DNA of 38,781 nucleotides, taken from NCBI RefSeq assembly GCF_000715495.1, contig NZ_JNLX01000068.1:1-38781 (forward strand), read 5' to 3'. The notes under the pieces are model-generated. The model saw only the letters and a program-made list of their open reading frames with translations, made no database searches and was not told the DNA's origin. Shown here piece after piece: positions 14,441-24,800 of this stretch (the first letter of the stretch is position 1; every line of letters begins with the position of its first letter). The position numbers and the translations under genes were made by a program. Origin of the DNA: Hymenobacter sp. IS2118 (GTDB taxonomy: Bacteria; Bacteroidota; Bacteroidia; Cytophagales; Hymenobacteraceae).

Positions 14441-16090
14441 ATGACTAAAAGAATAATTCACTATTCCCTCGCCTTGCTTAGCATAATCCCGCTGTCCGGC
14501 CGCGCGCAAATTGGCCAGGTAGCCCCGCCAGTGGCACCCAAGCCGGTGCTGCCCGCCGTGCCAGCCCGGCCGGCCTCGCCCCGGCAGCTGTTTCCGGGCC
14601 TGTTTGAGGCGGTGCAGCTGGGCCGTGTGTTTGCCGATAACAAGACGTTTGTTGATGCCGCGCCCCGACAGCGGCCGGCCACTATTCTGGCGGCCTGGAA
14701 CCGCGAAAAAAGCCAACCTGGCTTCCAGCTCAAAGCGTTTGTGGAAGCGCACTTTGACCTGCCCGCGGAAGGTGCCACGCCCTTCCAAAGCAACGTAAGC
14801 GCCGGCCTGCGCCACCACCTCGATACCCTGTGGACCGTACTGGCCCGGCCCGCCGCGCCCGCCGCCGACCCCGCCGATTCGCTGGCGGCCTACCGCTCCC
14901 TGCTGCCCTTGCCCAAGCCCTACATCGTGCCTGGCGGCCGTTTCCGCGAGGTGTACTACTGGGATTCGTACTTCACGATGCTGGGCCTGGCCGAAGCCGG
15001 CAAAAACGAGCTGCTGAACAACCTCACCGACAATTTTGCCTTTCTCATTAACCGCTACGGCTTCGTGCCCAACGGCAACCGCAGCTACTACCTCACCCGG
15101 TCGCAGCCCCCGTTCTTTTCCAGCATGGTGGCCCTGATGGCCAAGCGCCAGGGCAATGGCATGCTGCTGCGCTACCGCGTGGCCCTGGAGCGCGAGTACC
15201 GCTACTGGATGCTGGGCGCGGAAAAACTGACTCCGGGCACCGCCGCCCACCGGGTGGTGCGGTTGCCCGGCGGTGCCGTCCTGAACCGCTATTGGGACGA
15301 GAGCACGCAGCCGCGCGAAGAATCTTACGCCGAAGACGTGGCTGCGGCCAAAGGCAGCAAGCAGCCGCCCGCGCAGTTCTACCGCAACGTGCGGGCAGCC
15401 GCGGCGTCGGGCTGGGATTTCAGCAGCCGCTGGTTTGCGGCCGGAGGCGGGCTCTCCACCATTCAAACCACCGATTTGGTACCCGTGGACCTCAACTGCC
15501 TGCTTTACCAGATGGAGCAAACCCTGGCCGAGGCCTGCCAGGCGGCCGGGCAGCCGGCCCAGGCCCGCAGCTATGCCGCCAAAGCCAGCCGTCGCCAGGC
15601 CGCCCTACTGGCCCTGAGCTGGGACCCGAAAACGGGCTGGTTTCAGGACTACAACTGGCGCAAGCGGCAGCGCTCCCCGGTGCGCACGCTGGCGGGCGTG
15701 TTTCCGCTGGCTTTCGGGCTGGCTACGCCCGCTCAGGCCAGCCGGGTAGCTACGAATCTGAAAGCCAACTTCCTGAAACCCGGCGGCCTGGTTACCACAC
15801 TCAGCAAAACCGGGCAGCAGTGGGACGCGCCCAACGGCTGGGCGCCGCTGCACTACCTGGCCATCGACGGACTGCGGCGCTACGAGCAGCGCCCACTCGC
15901 CGATACCATTGCGCTGCGCTGGGTGCGACTGAACCGCCGCGTGTTCACCCAGACCGGGAAGCTGCTGGAAAAGTACGACGTGACGGACCCCACCCGCCCC
16001 GCCGGCGGCGGCGAGTATCCCCTGCAGGACGGCTTCGGCTGGACCAATGGCGTGCTGCTGAAGCTGCTGGATTGGTACAAGCTGAAGTAG
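14441..16090 (+). CDS. treA: Trehalase, GH37, secreted or periplasmic
   Basis: Trehalase hydrolyses alpha,alpha-trehalose to two glucose. Both GH37 signatures are clear: PGGRFREVYYWDSYF (164-178) and QWDAPNGWAP (460-469). The catalytic residues align as Asp326 (GWDFSSRW) and Glu510 (LLEKYD); their 184-residue spacing equals that of E. coli TreA. The N-terminus is a signal peptide ending in SGRAQ, so the enzyme works in the periplasm or outside. Length 549 is normal. The gene stands alone, behind a strong inverted repeat, and is followed five bases after its stop by the target duplication of a MITE. No trehalose transporter is nearby. Cytoplasmic TreF-like function is unlikely because of the signal peptide. 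Confidence 0.96.
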   Translation: MTKRIIHYSLALLSIIPLSGRAQIGQVAPPVAPKPVLPAVPARPASPRQLFPGLFEAVQLGRVFADNKTFVDAAPRQRPATILAAWNREKSQPGFQLKAFVEAHFDLPAEGATPFQSNVSAGLRHHLDTLWTVLARPAAPAADPADSLAAYRSLLPLPKPYIVPGGRFREVYYWDSYFTMLGLAEAGKNELLNNLTDNFAFLINRYGFVPNGNRSYYLTRSQPPFFSSMVALMAKRQGNGMLLRYRVALEREYRYWMLGAEKLTPGTAAHRVVRLPGGAVLNRYWDESTQPREESYAEDVAAAKGSKQPPAQFYRNVRAAAASGWDFSSRWFAAGGGLSTIQTTDLVPVDLNCLLYQMEQTLAEACQAAGQPAQARSYAAKASRRQAALLALSWDPKTGWFQDYNWRKRQRSPVRTLAGVFPLAFGLATPAQASRVATNLKANFLKPGGLVTTLSKTGQQWDAPNGWAPLHYLAIDGLRRYEQRPLADTIALRWVRLNRRVFTQTGKLLEKYDVTDPTRPAGGGEYPLQDGFGWTNGVLLKLLDWYKLK

Positions 16091-16095
16091 GCAGT

Positions 16096-16214
16096 TTAAT
16101 AAAGCTGATGTTACGCACTGATTGCGCCTACGCTTCACAAAGAGACTTTAGGTGCATCAGCAAAGGCCGTTTCCAGGCAGTCCGCTAGGATGGTGCGTAA
16201 CATCAGTTAATAAA
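16096..16214. mobile_element. 102-bp MITE with 14-bp terminal inverted repeats and 8-bp target duplication
   Basis: The element spans 16105-16206. Its ends are perfect inverted repeats, CTGATGTTACGCAC on the left and GTGCGTAACATCAG on the right. The 8-bp TTAATAAA lies on both sides (16096-16103 and 16207-16214), as expected of a target duplication, with one extra G at 16104. It has no open frame and is too short for a transposase, so it must be moved in trans. The parent transposase is not in this window. Confidence 0.8.
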
Positions 16215-16227
16215 ACTGATTAGAATG

Positions 16228-16320
16228 TTGTCATGCTGAGCGCAGCCGAAGCATCTCTACCGCACCGTCAATACCTTTCAACGGTGCGGTAGAGATGCTT
16301 CGACAAGCTCAGCATGACAA
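16228..16320. repeat. GTCATGCTGAGC inverted repeat, copy A
   Basis: The left arm 16228-16268 and right arm 16281-16320 form a near-perfect hairpin with a loop of about 12 nt. Each arm begins (outside in) GTCATGCTGAGC and contains GAAGCATCTCTACCGC. It lies eight bases from the end of the MITE. Together the two fill most of the 361-base gap 16091-16451 between trehalase and anmK; the rest shows nothing else. Confidence 0.8.
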
Positions 16321-16451
16321 CCCAAACAGATTACAGTTACTTATGCTCCACTGCTTAGTAGCTGAAGTCACGCAGCTCATAAGTAGTTGGCTCACTGTCT
16401 TCTGGCTTTGAGCGTGGTGACTTGCCACTTACCAATCTTTTCCTCCCGCCT

Positions 16452-17663
16452 GTGAATCCTCACCTCGCCCGCCTGCACCAGGTTGCCAGCCAGCCCAGCC
16501 GCCGGATTATCGGCCTGATGTCGGGCACTTCGCTCGATGGACTTGACGTGGCTTTGTGCCGCCTCAGCGGGCACGGGCCGGGCACACGGCTGGAATTAGA
16601 GCAGTTCCGCACCGTGCCGTACGACGACGATACGCGGGCCCGCATTCGCACCGTGTTTGCCAGGGAGCAGGTCAGCCTGGAATACCTCACCCTGCTCCAC
16701 CCCTGGCTGGGCCGCCTGCACGCGGACGCGGTGCTGGACTGCCTGCGCGAGTGGCAAATCCGCCCCGACGAAATTGACCTGATTGCCAGTCACGGCCAGA
16801 CGGTGTACCACGCGCCGCAACACCAGCACCGGCGCCTCGAATTCCCCCAAAATGCCACCCTGCAGCTCGGCGACGGCGACCACGTGGCCGTGGGCACGGG
16901 CATCATTACGCTGAGCGACTTCCGCCAGAAGCACGTGGCAGCCGGCGGCGAAGGGGCTCCGCTGGCGGCCTACGGCGACTTTTTGCTGCTGAGCAGCCCT
17001 GACGAGGAACGGCTGCTGCTCAACCTGGGCGGCATCGCCAACTTCACCTACCTGCCCCGTGCTGGCGGCGATGCCCACACCGCTTTCAGCACCGATACCG
17101 GGCCGGGCAATACCCTGCTCGACGCCACCGTGCGGATTTTCCGCCCCGGCCTGCAGTACGACGAGGGCGGCCGGCTGGCAGCGGATGGGCAGGTGCACCA
17201 GGGGCTGTTATCGGCGCTGCTGGGTCACGACTTTTTCGTGGCGCCGCTGCCCAAAACCACCGGGCCGGAGCTATTCAGCCCCGATTACCTGGCCGACGCG
17301 CAGGAGCGCAGCGGCACGCTCACCCTGGGCCTGGAAGACACCTTGGCTACGCTGGCCGAATTCAGCGCTATGAGCGTGGCGCGGGCCGTGGAAGCAGCTT
17401 TTGCCGAGCGGCTGGCCCCTACGGCGGTGTACACCAGCGGCGGCGGGGCGCACAATCCGGTGCTGATGGCCGCCCTCAAACGCCACCTGCCGCACGCCAG
17501 CTTCGCCCCCACCGACGCCTTGGGCGTACCCGGCGATGCCAAGGAGGCCATCCTGTTTGCGGTGCTGGCCAACGAGGCGGTGGCGGGCCAGCCCGTGGCC
17601 ATTGGGGCGGGCCGGCAGCGCGTGCCGGCCGTGAGCCTGGGCAAAATCTCCCTGCCGGGCTAA
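16452..17663 (+). CDS. anmK: Anhydro-N-acetylmuramic acid kinase
   Basis: AnmK phosphorylates and opens 1,6-anhydro-MurNAc from turned-over cell wall, giving MurNAc-6-phosphate. It is a cytoplasmic ASKHA-fold kinase. The product shows IIGLMSGTSLDGLDVALC (phosphate loop), IASHGQTVYH, LGGIANFTYL, DTGPGNTLLDA and YTSGGGAHNPVLM, all diagnostic. From GTG 16452 it has 403 residues; TTG 16422 would add ten residues that lack conservation signals, so I prefer the GTG. The 361-base gap upstream holds only repeats, so its promoter is probably close to or within the repeat region. The NagX-like acyltransferase follows 78 bases later on the same strand, which fits an amino-sugar salvage pair. MurQ is not in the window. 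Confidence 0.93.
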   Translation: MNPHLARLHQVASQPSRRIIGLMSGTSLDGLDVALCRLSGHGPGTRLELEQFRTVPYDDDTRARIRTVFAREQVSLEYLTLLHPWLGRLHADAVLDCLREWQIRPDEIDLIASHGQTVYHAPQHQHRRLEFPQNATLQLGDGDHVAVGTGIITLSDFRQKHVAAGGEGAPLAAYGDFLLLSSPDEERLLLNLGGIANFTYLPRAGGDAHTAFSTDTGPGNTLLDATVRIFRPGLQYDEGGRLAADGQVHQGLLSALLGHDFFVAPLPKTTGPELFSPDYLADAQERSGTLTLGLEDTLATLAEFSAMSVARAVEAAFAERLAPTAVYTSGGGAHNPVLMAALKRHLPHASFAPTDALGVPGDAKEAILFAVLANEAVAGQPVAIGAGRQRVPAVSLGKISLPG

Positions 17664-17741
17664 GCGGAAGCGGGCATTTGCGGGCGCGAAGAAATTAACG
17701 ACCTTCGCCGTGGGCCCGTGCCCCGCCGTTTCCGCCGCCCC

Positions 17742-18908
17742 ATGCCAACCCTGTCCGCCGCCGCGCCGGCCGTTCCTGCTCTCACTTCCCGACCCGTGCG
17801 TCTGGTCTCGCTCGATGTCTTCCGGGGCCTCACCGTGATGGCCATGATTCTGGTGAATAACCCCGGCGACTGGGGCCACATTTACCCGCCCTTCGAGCAC
17901 GCGGCCTGGCATGGCTGCACGCCCACAGACCTCATTTTTCCGTTTTTCCTGTTCATCGTGGGCGTGAGCTTGGTGTACGCCCTGGACGGCGCCAAGCAAC
18001 TGAGCACGGCCCAAAATGCTGTGATTTGGCGCGTACTACGGCGCGCCGCCGTAATTTTTGGGCTGGGATTATTCCTGGCGCTCTACCCGAAGTTTGATTT
18101 CTCCGCAGTGCGGATTCCGGGCGTGCTGCAGCGCATCGCGCTGGTGTTTCTGGGGTGCAGCCTGGTGTTTTTGAAAACCGGCTGGCGCACGCAGCTCGGG
18201 CTGCTGGCGGCCCTGCTGCTGGGCTACGCCGTGCTGCTGCAACTGGTGCCGGTGCCCGGTTTTGGCCCCGCCAACCTGGAGCCCGCCACCAACCTCGGCG
18301 CCTGGCTCGACCGCCTGCTGCTGGGCGAAGCTCACCTCTGGAACCAAAGCAAAACCTGGGACCCCGAAGGTCTGCTGGGCACCCTGCCCGCCCTGAGTAC
18401 CGGCCTGTTGGGCGTACTCAGCGCGCAGTGGCTGCGGCGGCCGGACCGGGAGCCCGCCGCCAAAGTCGCCTGGCTGTTCGTGGCCGCGGGCGTGGTCACC
18501 GTGCTCGGGCTGCTCTGGGAGCCGTGGTTTCCCATCAATAAAGCCCTCTGGACCAGCCCTTACGTGCTCTACACCGGCGGGCTGGCAATGGCGGGCCTGG
18601 CCGCGCTCTACTGGATTTGCGACGTGCGGGGGCACCGCGCCTGGACGCGCCCGGCAGTAGTTTACGGCGTCAATGCCATCCTGGTGTTCAGCTTGTCGGT
18701 GGTGTTGTCGCGCACGTTTGCCCTGTTTCGGCTGCCCGGCCCGGCTGGCAACCCCGTGGGCCTGAAGGAGTGGCTTTACGAATGGGGCATCGCGCCCTAT
18801 TTTGCCGACCCGCGCGCAGCTTCGCTGGCCGGGGCCGTGCTGCTGGTGCTCATCTGGCTGGGCGTTTTGAGCTGGATGTACAAAAAAGGTATCGTGTGGA
18901 AAGTGTAA
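17742..18908 (+). CDS. NagX/HGSNAT-like membrane acyltransferase (heparan-alpha-glucosaminide N-acetyltransferase family)
   Basis: The 388-residue product has about ten to twelve hydrophobic segments. The family opening RLVSLDVFRGLTVMAMILVNNPGDWGHIYPPFEHAAWHGCTPTDLIFP is present (conserved Asp, Arg, Asn and His), followed by FFLFIVGVSLVYAL. Relatives include the NagX gene found in N-acetylglucosamine use clusters and human HGSNAT, which acetylates amino sugars across a membrane. The substrate here is inferred to be a cell-wall amino sugar from its position after anmK. I chose ATG 17742; a GTG at 17718 gives an arginine-rich extension that is less likely. ProC follows 42 bases after the stop, possibly on the same transcript. 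Confidence 0.85.
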   Translation: MPTLSAAAPAVPALTSRPVRLVSLDVFRGLTVMAMILVNNPGDWGHIYPPFEHAAWHGCTPTDLIFPFFLFIVGVSLVYALDGAKQLSTAQNAVIWRVLRRAAVIFGLGLFLALYPKFDFSAVRIPGVLQRIALVFLGCSLVFLKTGWRTQLGLLAALLLGYAVLLQLVPVPGFGPANLEPATNLGAWLDRLLLGEAHLWNQSKTWDPEGLLGTLPALSTGLLGVLSAQWLRRPDREPAAKVAWLFVAAGVVTVLGLLWEPWFPINKALWTSPYVLYTGGLAMAGLAALYWICDVRGHRAWTRPAVVYGVNAILVFSLSVVLSRTFALFRLPGPAGNPVGLKEWLYEWGIAPYFADPRAASLAGAVLLVLIWLGVLSWMYKKGIVWKV

Positions 18909-18950
18909 GCCCTGACGCACGGTTTTATTACTCGCTATTCCCTTAATTTC

Positions 18951-19751
18951 ATGAAAATCCTGATTATCGGCGGCGGCAACATGGGCCTGACCTATGCCCG
19001 CAGCTTTGTGCGCGCCCACATCACCTCGCGCCTCGATTTACGGCTGCTGGCCCGCTCGCCCGAGCGCGTGTCGGCACTCTCCGCGCACGATATTGGTACC
19101 GTGTGGGGCCGCCCCGGCGAGTGCGTGCCCGGTGCCGACATTCTGATTCTGGCCGTGAAGCCGCAGGACTCGCCGGCGCTTTTTGAAACGCTGCAGGGAC
19201 TGGTACAGCCGCAGCAAGTGGTACTCAGCATCATGGCCGGCGTGCGCATTGCTACGCTGCGCGAGGCGTTGGGCACGCCCAAAATTATCCGGGCCATGCC
19301 CAACCTACCCGCCCAAATCGGCATGGGCATGACGGCCTTTACCAGCACCGATGAAGTGAGCCGCGCCGAGCTGGTGCAGGTACAAAACCTGCTTTCGACC
19401 ACCGGCAAAACGGTTTACGTCGAGGAAGAATCCGCCATCGACGCCGCCACGGCCGTTTCGGGCAGCGGCCCGGCCTACGTGTACTACTGCATGGACGCCC
19501 TGATGAGTGCCGCCACCCAAATGGGCTTCTCTTCCGCCGAAGCCGAGCTACTGGTGAGCCAGACCTTCCGCGGCGCCGTGGAGCTTTACTCCCAATCGGG
19601 CCTGAGCTGCACCGACTGGATTGCCAAAGTGGCCTCCAAAGGCGGCACCACAGAAGCCGCCCTTGGCGCCTTCGGGGCCGGGCAGGTGCGCGAAGGCCTC
19701 ATGGCCGGCGCCCGCGCCGCCCGCGACCGGGCCGAAGAACTGGGCAAGTAA
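18951..19751 (+). CDS. proC: Pyrroline-5-carboxylate reductase
   Basis: ProC makes the last step of proline synthesis, reducing pyrroline-5-carboxylate with NAD(P)H in the cytoplasm. The 266-residue product starts MKILIIGGGNMGLTYA (dinucleotide site at residues 4-12), has AVKPQD and IIRAMPNLPAQIGMGMTA. It ends with the family signature SGSGPAYVYYCMDAL and the GGTTEAALGAF segment near the C-terminus. Length and motif order are typical. The ATG at 18951 is secure. It lies 42 bases after the NagX-like gene; that gap shows no terminator, so co-transcription is possible though the functions differ. A GTCATGCTGAGC hairpin downstream (19825) separates it from the convergent acyl-CoA ligase and probably helps to end both transcripts. 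Confidence 0.96.
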   Translation: MKILIIGGGNMGLTYARSFVRAHITSRLDLRLLARSPERVSALSAHDIGTVWGRPGECVPGADILILAVKPQDSPALFETLQGLVQPQQVVLSIMAGVRIATLREALGTPKIIRAMPNLPAQIGMGMTAFTSTDEVSRAELVQVQNLLSTTGKTVYVEEESAIDAATAVSGSGPAYVYYCMDALMSAATQMGFSSAEAELLVSQTFRGAVELYSQSGLSCTDWIAKVASKGGTTEAALGAFGAGQVREGLMAGARAARDRAEELGK

Positions 19752-19824
19752 GGTAGTCAGCGAAAAGCTACAAGGCACCTCGCGCAACACCTTTGGTGAC
19801 TACCCATTCAAAATTTAAAAAGCG

Positions 19825-19915
19825 TTGTCATGCTGAGCTTGCCGAAGTATCTCTACCGCACCGTTGGACGGTCTTGACGGTGCGGTAGAGATGCTTCGGC
19901 AAGCTCAGCATGACA
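19825..19915. repeat. GTCATGCTGAGC inverted repeat, copy B
   Basis: The arms (from 19825 and up to 19915) are near-perfect inverted repeats with the same GTCATGCTGAGC...GCATCTCTACCGCACCGT design as copy A, with a loop of about 12 nt and a few substitutions. It lies between convergent proC and the acyl-CoA ligase gene and may act as a terminator for both. Confidence 0.8.
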
Positions 19916-19965
19916 GACTTTAAAAAAACACGGTCTGCCAAAGAATCTAAAGGCCAGCTAAATAG

Positions 19966-21591
19966 CTAAGCTATCGAATACCCTGCAAAGTCCTTGCGCA
20001 GCTGCGTTTTGAGGATTTTGCCGGTGGCGGTGTGAGGCAGCTGCTCTACAAACTCCACGGCGTCGGGCTCGGAGAATTTGGCCACTTTTCCTTTGAAGAA
20101 ACCCAGCAGCTCCTCGGCCGATACGTCCATGCCGGGGCGGCGCACTACCACCAGCAAGGGTCGCTCGCTCCATTTAGCGCTGGGCACGCCAATGACGGCG
20201 GCCTCGGCCACGGCCGGGTGCGCCACGGCCAGGTTTTCTAAGTCGATGCTGGAAATCCACTCGCCGCCGGACTTGATAACGTCCTTCGAGCGGTCGGTAA
20301 TTTGCATGAAGCCGTCGGGGTCGATGGTGGCCACGTCGCCGGTTCGGAACCAGCCGTCGGCGGTGAGTTCGCCAGGCGTGCCGCTGCGGAAGTAGTCGGC
20401 CACCACCCAGGGCCCGCGCACCAGCAAGTCGCCGAAGGCCACGCCGTCGTGCGGCAGCGCCTGGCCGTCGTCGCCCACAATTTTCATATCTGCGCCGAAT
20501 ACCACGCGGCCCTGCTTGGCGCGCACCGCCCGACTGTCGGCGGGGCTCAGCCCCTGGTGTTTGGGCTTGAGGTGGCCGGCGGTGCCCAACGGGCTGGTTT
20601 CGGTCATGCCCCAGGCGTGCATGATGGTAACGCCCAGCTCTTCTTCAAACGCCTTCATCAGAGCCGGAGGGCAGGCCGAACCGCCCACCACCGTGCGGCG
20701 TAGCGACGTAAACTGCCGCCCGCCTTCGCGCATAAACTGCAGCAGCCCCAACCAGATGGTGGGCACGCCCGCCGAGAAGGTAACACCTTCGCTCTCAAAT
20801 AGCTCGTATAAGCTGGCGGCGTCCATGCCCGCGCCGGGCAGCACCAGCTTGGCCCCGTTGAGCGGCGCCGCATACGGCAGGCCCCAGGCATTGACGTGGA
20901 ACATGGGCACCACCGGCATGATGACATCGAGGGCCGAGCAGTTGAGCGCGTCGGGCAGCGAGATGGCCATGGCGTGCAGCAGCGTGGAGCGGTGCGAGTA
21001 GAGCACGCCCTTGGGCTCGGCGGTGGTGCCGGAGGTGTAGCAGAGCGAGCAGGCCGTGTTTTCGTCGAGCATGGGCCACTCGTAGTCCGTGCTTTCGGCG
21101 GCCAATAAGTCTTCGTAGCTGCACAGGCCGGGCAGGGCCGACGCGGCGGGCAGGTACTCCGGGCCAGCCATCAGCACCCATTTTTCGACCTTGGGACAGG
21201 CGGGCGCCAGCTTTTCCACCAGTGGCAGAAAGGTCAGGTCGAAAAACAGCAGCCGGTCTTCGGCGTGGTTGATGATGTAGACGAGCTGCTCGGGAAACAG
21301 GCGCGGGTTGATGGTGTGGCACACCGCCCCGATGCCGGCCACGCCGTAGTACAGCTCGAAATGGCGGTGCGTGTTCCAGGCAATGGTGGCCACCCGGTCG
21401 CCATCGGCAACGCCCAGCCGCAGCAGGGCGTTGGCCAGCTGCTTGCTGCGCGCGTGGGCCTGGGCGTAGGTGCCGCGGTGAATGCCGCCTTCGGGCAGGC
21501 GCGACACGATTTCAGTTTCGCCGTGCCATTTGGCGGCGTGTTCGATTATACCAGCTACGCGCAGCTGGTCGGCCATCATAAGTCCTTGCAT
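19966..21591 (-). CDS. Long- or medium-chain fatty-acid:CoA ligase (AMP-forming)
   Basis: This adenylate-forming enzyme activates a carboxylic acid with ATP and attaches CoA in the cytoplasm. The 541-residue product has the P-loop-like motif YTSGTTAEPKGVLYSH (from Tyr185), HAWGMTET (A5) and DGWFRTGDVATIDPDGFMQITDRSKDVIKSGGEWIS (A7/A8), plus the C-terminal catalytic Lys in TGKILKTQLRKDF. It resembles AlkK/FadD-type acyl-CoA synthetases; chain length is not readable. I chose ATG 21591 (MQGLMMADQL). The frame extends to TTG 21642 but that part looks non-coding. A weak TAGCTTG box lies about 40 bases upstream on the minus strand. The 232-base gap to the NagZ fusion gene shows no other feature. 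Confidence 0.92.
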   Translation of the reverse strand: MQGLMMADQLRVAGIIEHAAKWHGETEIVSRLPEGGIHRGTYAQAHARSKQLANALLRLGVADGDRVATIAWNTHRHFELYYGVAGIGAVCHTINPRLFPEQLVYIINHAEDRLLFFDLTFLPLVEKLAPACPKVEKWVLMAGPEYLPAASALPGLCSYEDLLAAESTDYEWPMLDENTACSLCYTSGTTAEPKGVLYSHRSTLLHAMAISLPDALNCSALDVIMPVVPMFHVNAWGLPYAAPLNGAKLVLPGAGMDAASLYELFESEGVTFSAGVPTIWLGLLQFMREGGRQFTSLRRTVVGGSACPPALMKAFEEELGVTIMHAWGMTETSPLGTAGHLKPKHQGLSPADSRAVRAKQGRVVFGADMKIVGDDGQALPHDGVAFGDLLVRGPWVVADYFRSGTPGELTADGWFRTGDVATIDPDGFMQITDRSKDVIKSGGEWISSIDLENLAVAHPAVAEAAVIGVPSAKWSERPLLVVVRRPGMDVSAEELLGFFKGKVAKFSEPDAVEFVEQLPHTATGKILKTQLRKDFAGYSIA

Positions 21592-21823
21592 GGGTGGGCG
21601 GGGTAAGGTTGGGCGGGAGAAGCAGGCTTCCAAGCTAGGCAATAATTCAGAATATTGAAGCAGGACTTGCGAAGTGTTTCTTAATAACCGTCTTTCCCGC
21701 AGAGGTGAAACACTCTTTCAACTAGCGTAGACAGGTACTGTGAAGTGAGAGCAGCTTGATGCATCAGATTATTTACAAATATCTGATAACCAAAATATAA
21801 AATCGATTGCAATAGCAAATACT

Positions 21824-24800
21824 TTACTTCCGCACCGCTTCCAGGGCCAGCTGCAACAGCGCCGACCGCACGCCCAGCTCGCTCAGCTTGTTGTTGCTCC
21901 GCGACGGGTGCACGCGGTTGGTGAGCAGTACCACCACCAGCTCCGCCTTGGGGTCGACCCAAAAGTAGGTGCCCGTGAAACCGCTGTGGCCGAAGCTGTC
22001 GGGCGAGGCGCCGGGCGGGGCGTTGCGGCCGGGCTCGGTGGCGGGCCGGTCAAAGGCCAGGGCACGGCGGTTGTCGGGGCAGAACTGGCAGCGCGTCCAG
22101 TCGGCCAGCAGGGCTTGGTCGAAGATTTGCTGGCCGCCGTAGCGCCCGCCCCAGGCGTAGGTTTGGGCGAGCTTGGCCACGTCGGTGGCACTGCCAAACA
22201 AGCCGGCGTTGCCCGAAAGGCCGCCCAGCAGCGCCGCGCTTTCGTCGTGCACGGTGCCGTGCAGCAGCTGGCGCCGGAACGCCGAATCTACTTCCGTGGG
22301 CACGATGCGGGCGAGCGGAAAGCGGTTGGTGGGCCGGAAACCCAGGGTGCTGGCTCCCAGCGGCCGGTACACCTGCTGCTGCAAAAACGCCTCCAGCGAC
22401 TGCCCGGTCCGGGCCTGCACCAGCGCCGGATACAGCATAAACGACAGGTCCGAATACACGTAGCCCGGCTTCTCGTTCAGCGGCGACGCCCCAATTTCCT
22501 GGTACAGGCGCGCGGGCAGGTCTTTGCGGCCCCACAGTCCGGCGGCCACCGGCAGCGGGTAGCGGGCCGAAGAGTCGGCATGGAAATAGCGCCGCCGCGG
22601 CTGGCCGTTCTTCCCAATCAGCTCTTTCCAAAACGAAATTCCGGCGGGCAGGCCGGCCTGGTGCGCCAGCACCTCACGCAGGCGCAAGCCGGCCTTGTCG
22701 GTACCGCGCAGAAACGGGAAATACTGGTCCAGCGTGCTATCCGGGCTGAACCGGCCCTGCTCCTGCAGCTTGAGCAGCGCCGGCGCGGCGGCCAGTGTTT
22801 TGGTCAGTGAAGCCAGGTCGTAGAGGTCGTCGTCGTGCACGGGGCGGGGCACGGTGGCGGGCGCCACAGTGGCCATTGGGGTGGCGGCGGGCTGGTTGCG
22901 CGGGCGGCGTTTTTTAGCGGTTCCTTCCGATGCTTCGGCGGCGGTTCCGTAGCCGGCGTAGGTGTGGTTGCCGTAGCTTTTGCGCAGCACCACCGTGCCC
23001 CGCCGGGCAATAACCACCTGCGCCCCCGGAAACGCCTGCGCCGCCAGCGCCCGGCCCAACAGGCTGTCGACCCGCGCTTCGAGGCGGCCGTCGAGCCCGA
23101 CCGATTCGGGGTAGGCAAAGGCCAGGCGCTGGCCGCCGGTTGTGCGCAGCCCAAAGCCGCGCGGGTAGCTATCCGATACCGTGACGGGCAGCTTGCCCGT
23201 GGTGCCGATGCCGCCAAAAATGGCCTGCACGGCCAGCCGCTGGGCATTGGGGCTTTCCTGGTAGGCCAGCACCACGCCGGCGGCGCGGTCCAGGTCGCGC
23301 ACCTTGGCCACGGCGTAGGCCGAGCCGAACACGCTCAGCACCACCTGCTGTGTCTGGCTCAGCAGCTCGCGCAGCAGCATGTTTTCCTCGGGCGTGATAC
23401 CGAAATTGGTAGCCGGCAGCCGTCCCAGGTTTTGCAGCGAAACCAGAATGAGATTGTAGGGCTTGAGGGCGGCCCGCAGCTTCATTAGCTCATCGAGCGA
23501 GGCGGCGGCCGGGGCGTGGAAATGTGCGGCGGGCGCGTAGTCGGCCACCGCCTGCTGGAAGTCGGTAGTGTCGCGCGGGTTGCCGCCCAGCACCAGCGTG
23601 GCAATGCGCAGGGTATCGAGGCGCTGGAGCGGCAGGAAGTTTTTCTCGTTGCGCAGTAGCGTGATGCTCAGCTCGGTGAGGCGGTGACTGAGGTATTGGG
23701 CGTGCGGGGCGTTGAGGTCTTCGTAGAGGTTTTTGGTGCTGATGGGCTGGTAGTGGTTCAGGCCGGCCCATTGCTTCATGGCCAGTACGCGGCGGCAGTG
23801 CTCGTCAATTTCCCGCTGCGAAATCCGGCCGCTGTCCACGGCCGCGCGCACCATGTTGATGGCCAGCGGCACGTTTTTGCTGAACTCCAGAATGTCGTTG
23901 CCCGCCAGCAGGGCCCGCACGTCGGCCTCGCCGGGCGGAAACATGCTGGTGACGCCCTTCATGTTCATGGCATCGGTAAAAATCAGCCCCTGAAACCCCA
24001 TTTCCCGGCGCAGAAAATCCGTTACGATGGGCCGCGACAGCGTACTCGGGCCCGGCACCGTGTCCAGGGCGGGCACGTTGAGGTGGGCCACCATCATGCC
24101 GCCCAGGCCGCCCGCAATCAGGCGGCGGAAGGGCGGCAGCTCCAGCGTATCGAGCCGCCGGCGGTCGACGCGCACCGTGGGCAGGGCTAGGTGCGAATCG
24201 GCGTCCACGTCGCCGTGGCCGGGAAAGTGCTTGGCCACGGCCAGGATGCCCGCGTCCTGCATGCCGCGCATGTACTGGCGACTATCGCGGGCCACCGCCG
24301 CCGGGTTTTCGCCCCAGCTGCGAAAGCCGATGACGGGGTTAGCGGCGTTGTTGTTCACATCGACCACGGGCGCGAAATTGACGTGCATGCCCAGCCGGCG
24401 GAACTGCCCGGCCACCTCACGGCCCATGTCGTAGAGCAGCGTGGTATCCACGTCGCCGCCCAGGCTCATCTGGTACGGGAATTTCACCACGCTGTCGAGG
24501 CGCATGCCCACGCCCCATTCGCCGTCCATGGCCACCAGCAGCGGCACGCGGCTCTGGCTCTGGTAGCGGTTGAGCAGGCGGGCCTGCCGCCCCGGCCCAC
24601 CCTGGAAAAATATCAGCCCACCAATGCCATACTGCTTAATAAGGGCCGAAATGGTATCCTCATCGGCCCGGCTGCGGTTGGAATACGCCGCCACCATAAA
24701 CAGCTGCGCGGCCCGCTGATTGGGCGTGAGCACCCGCATGAGGCTATCAACCCAGGGCGAGTGCAGGTATTGGATGAAGGAGGGACTGCCGGGCGGCAAA

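Noticed and set aside
16228..16451. A small RNA gene between trehalase and anmK
   Set aside because: The only structure is the dispersed repeat hairpin; no separate promoter plus terminator could be seen.
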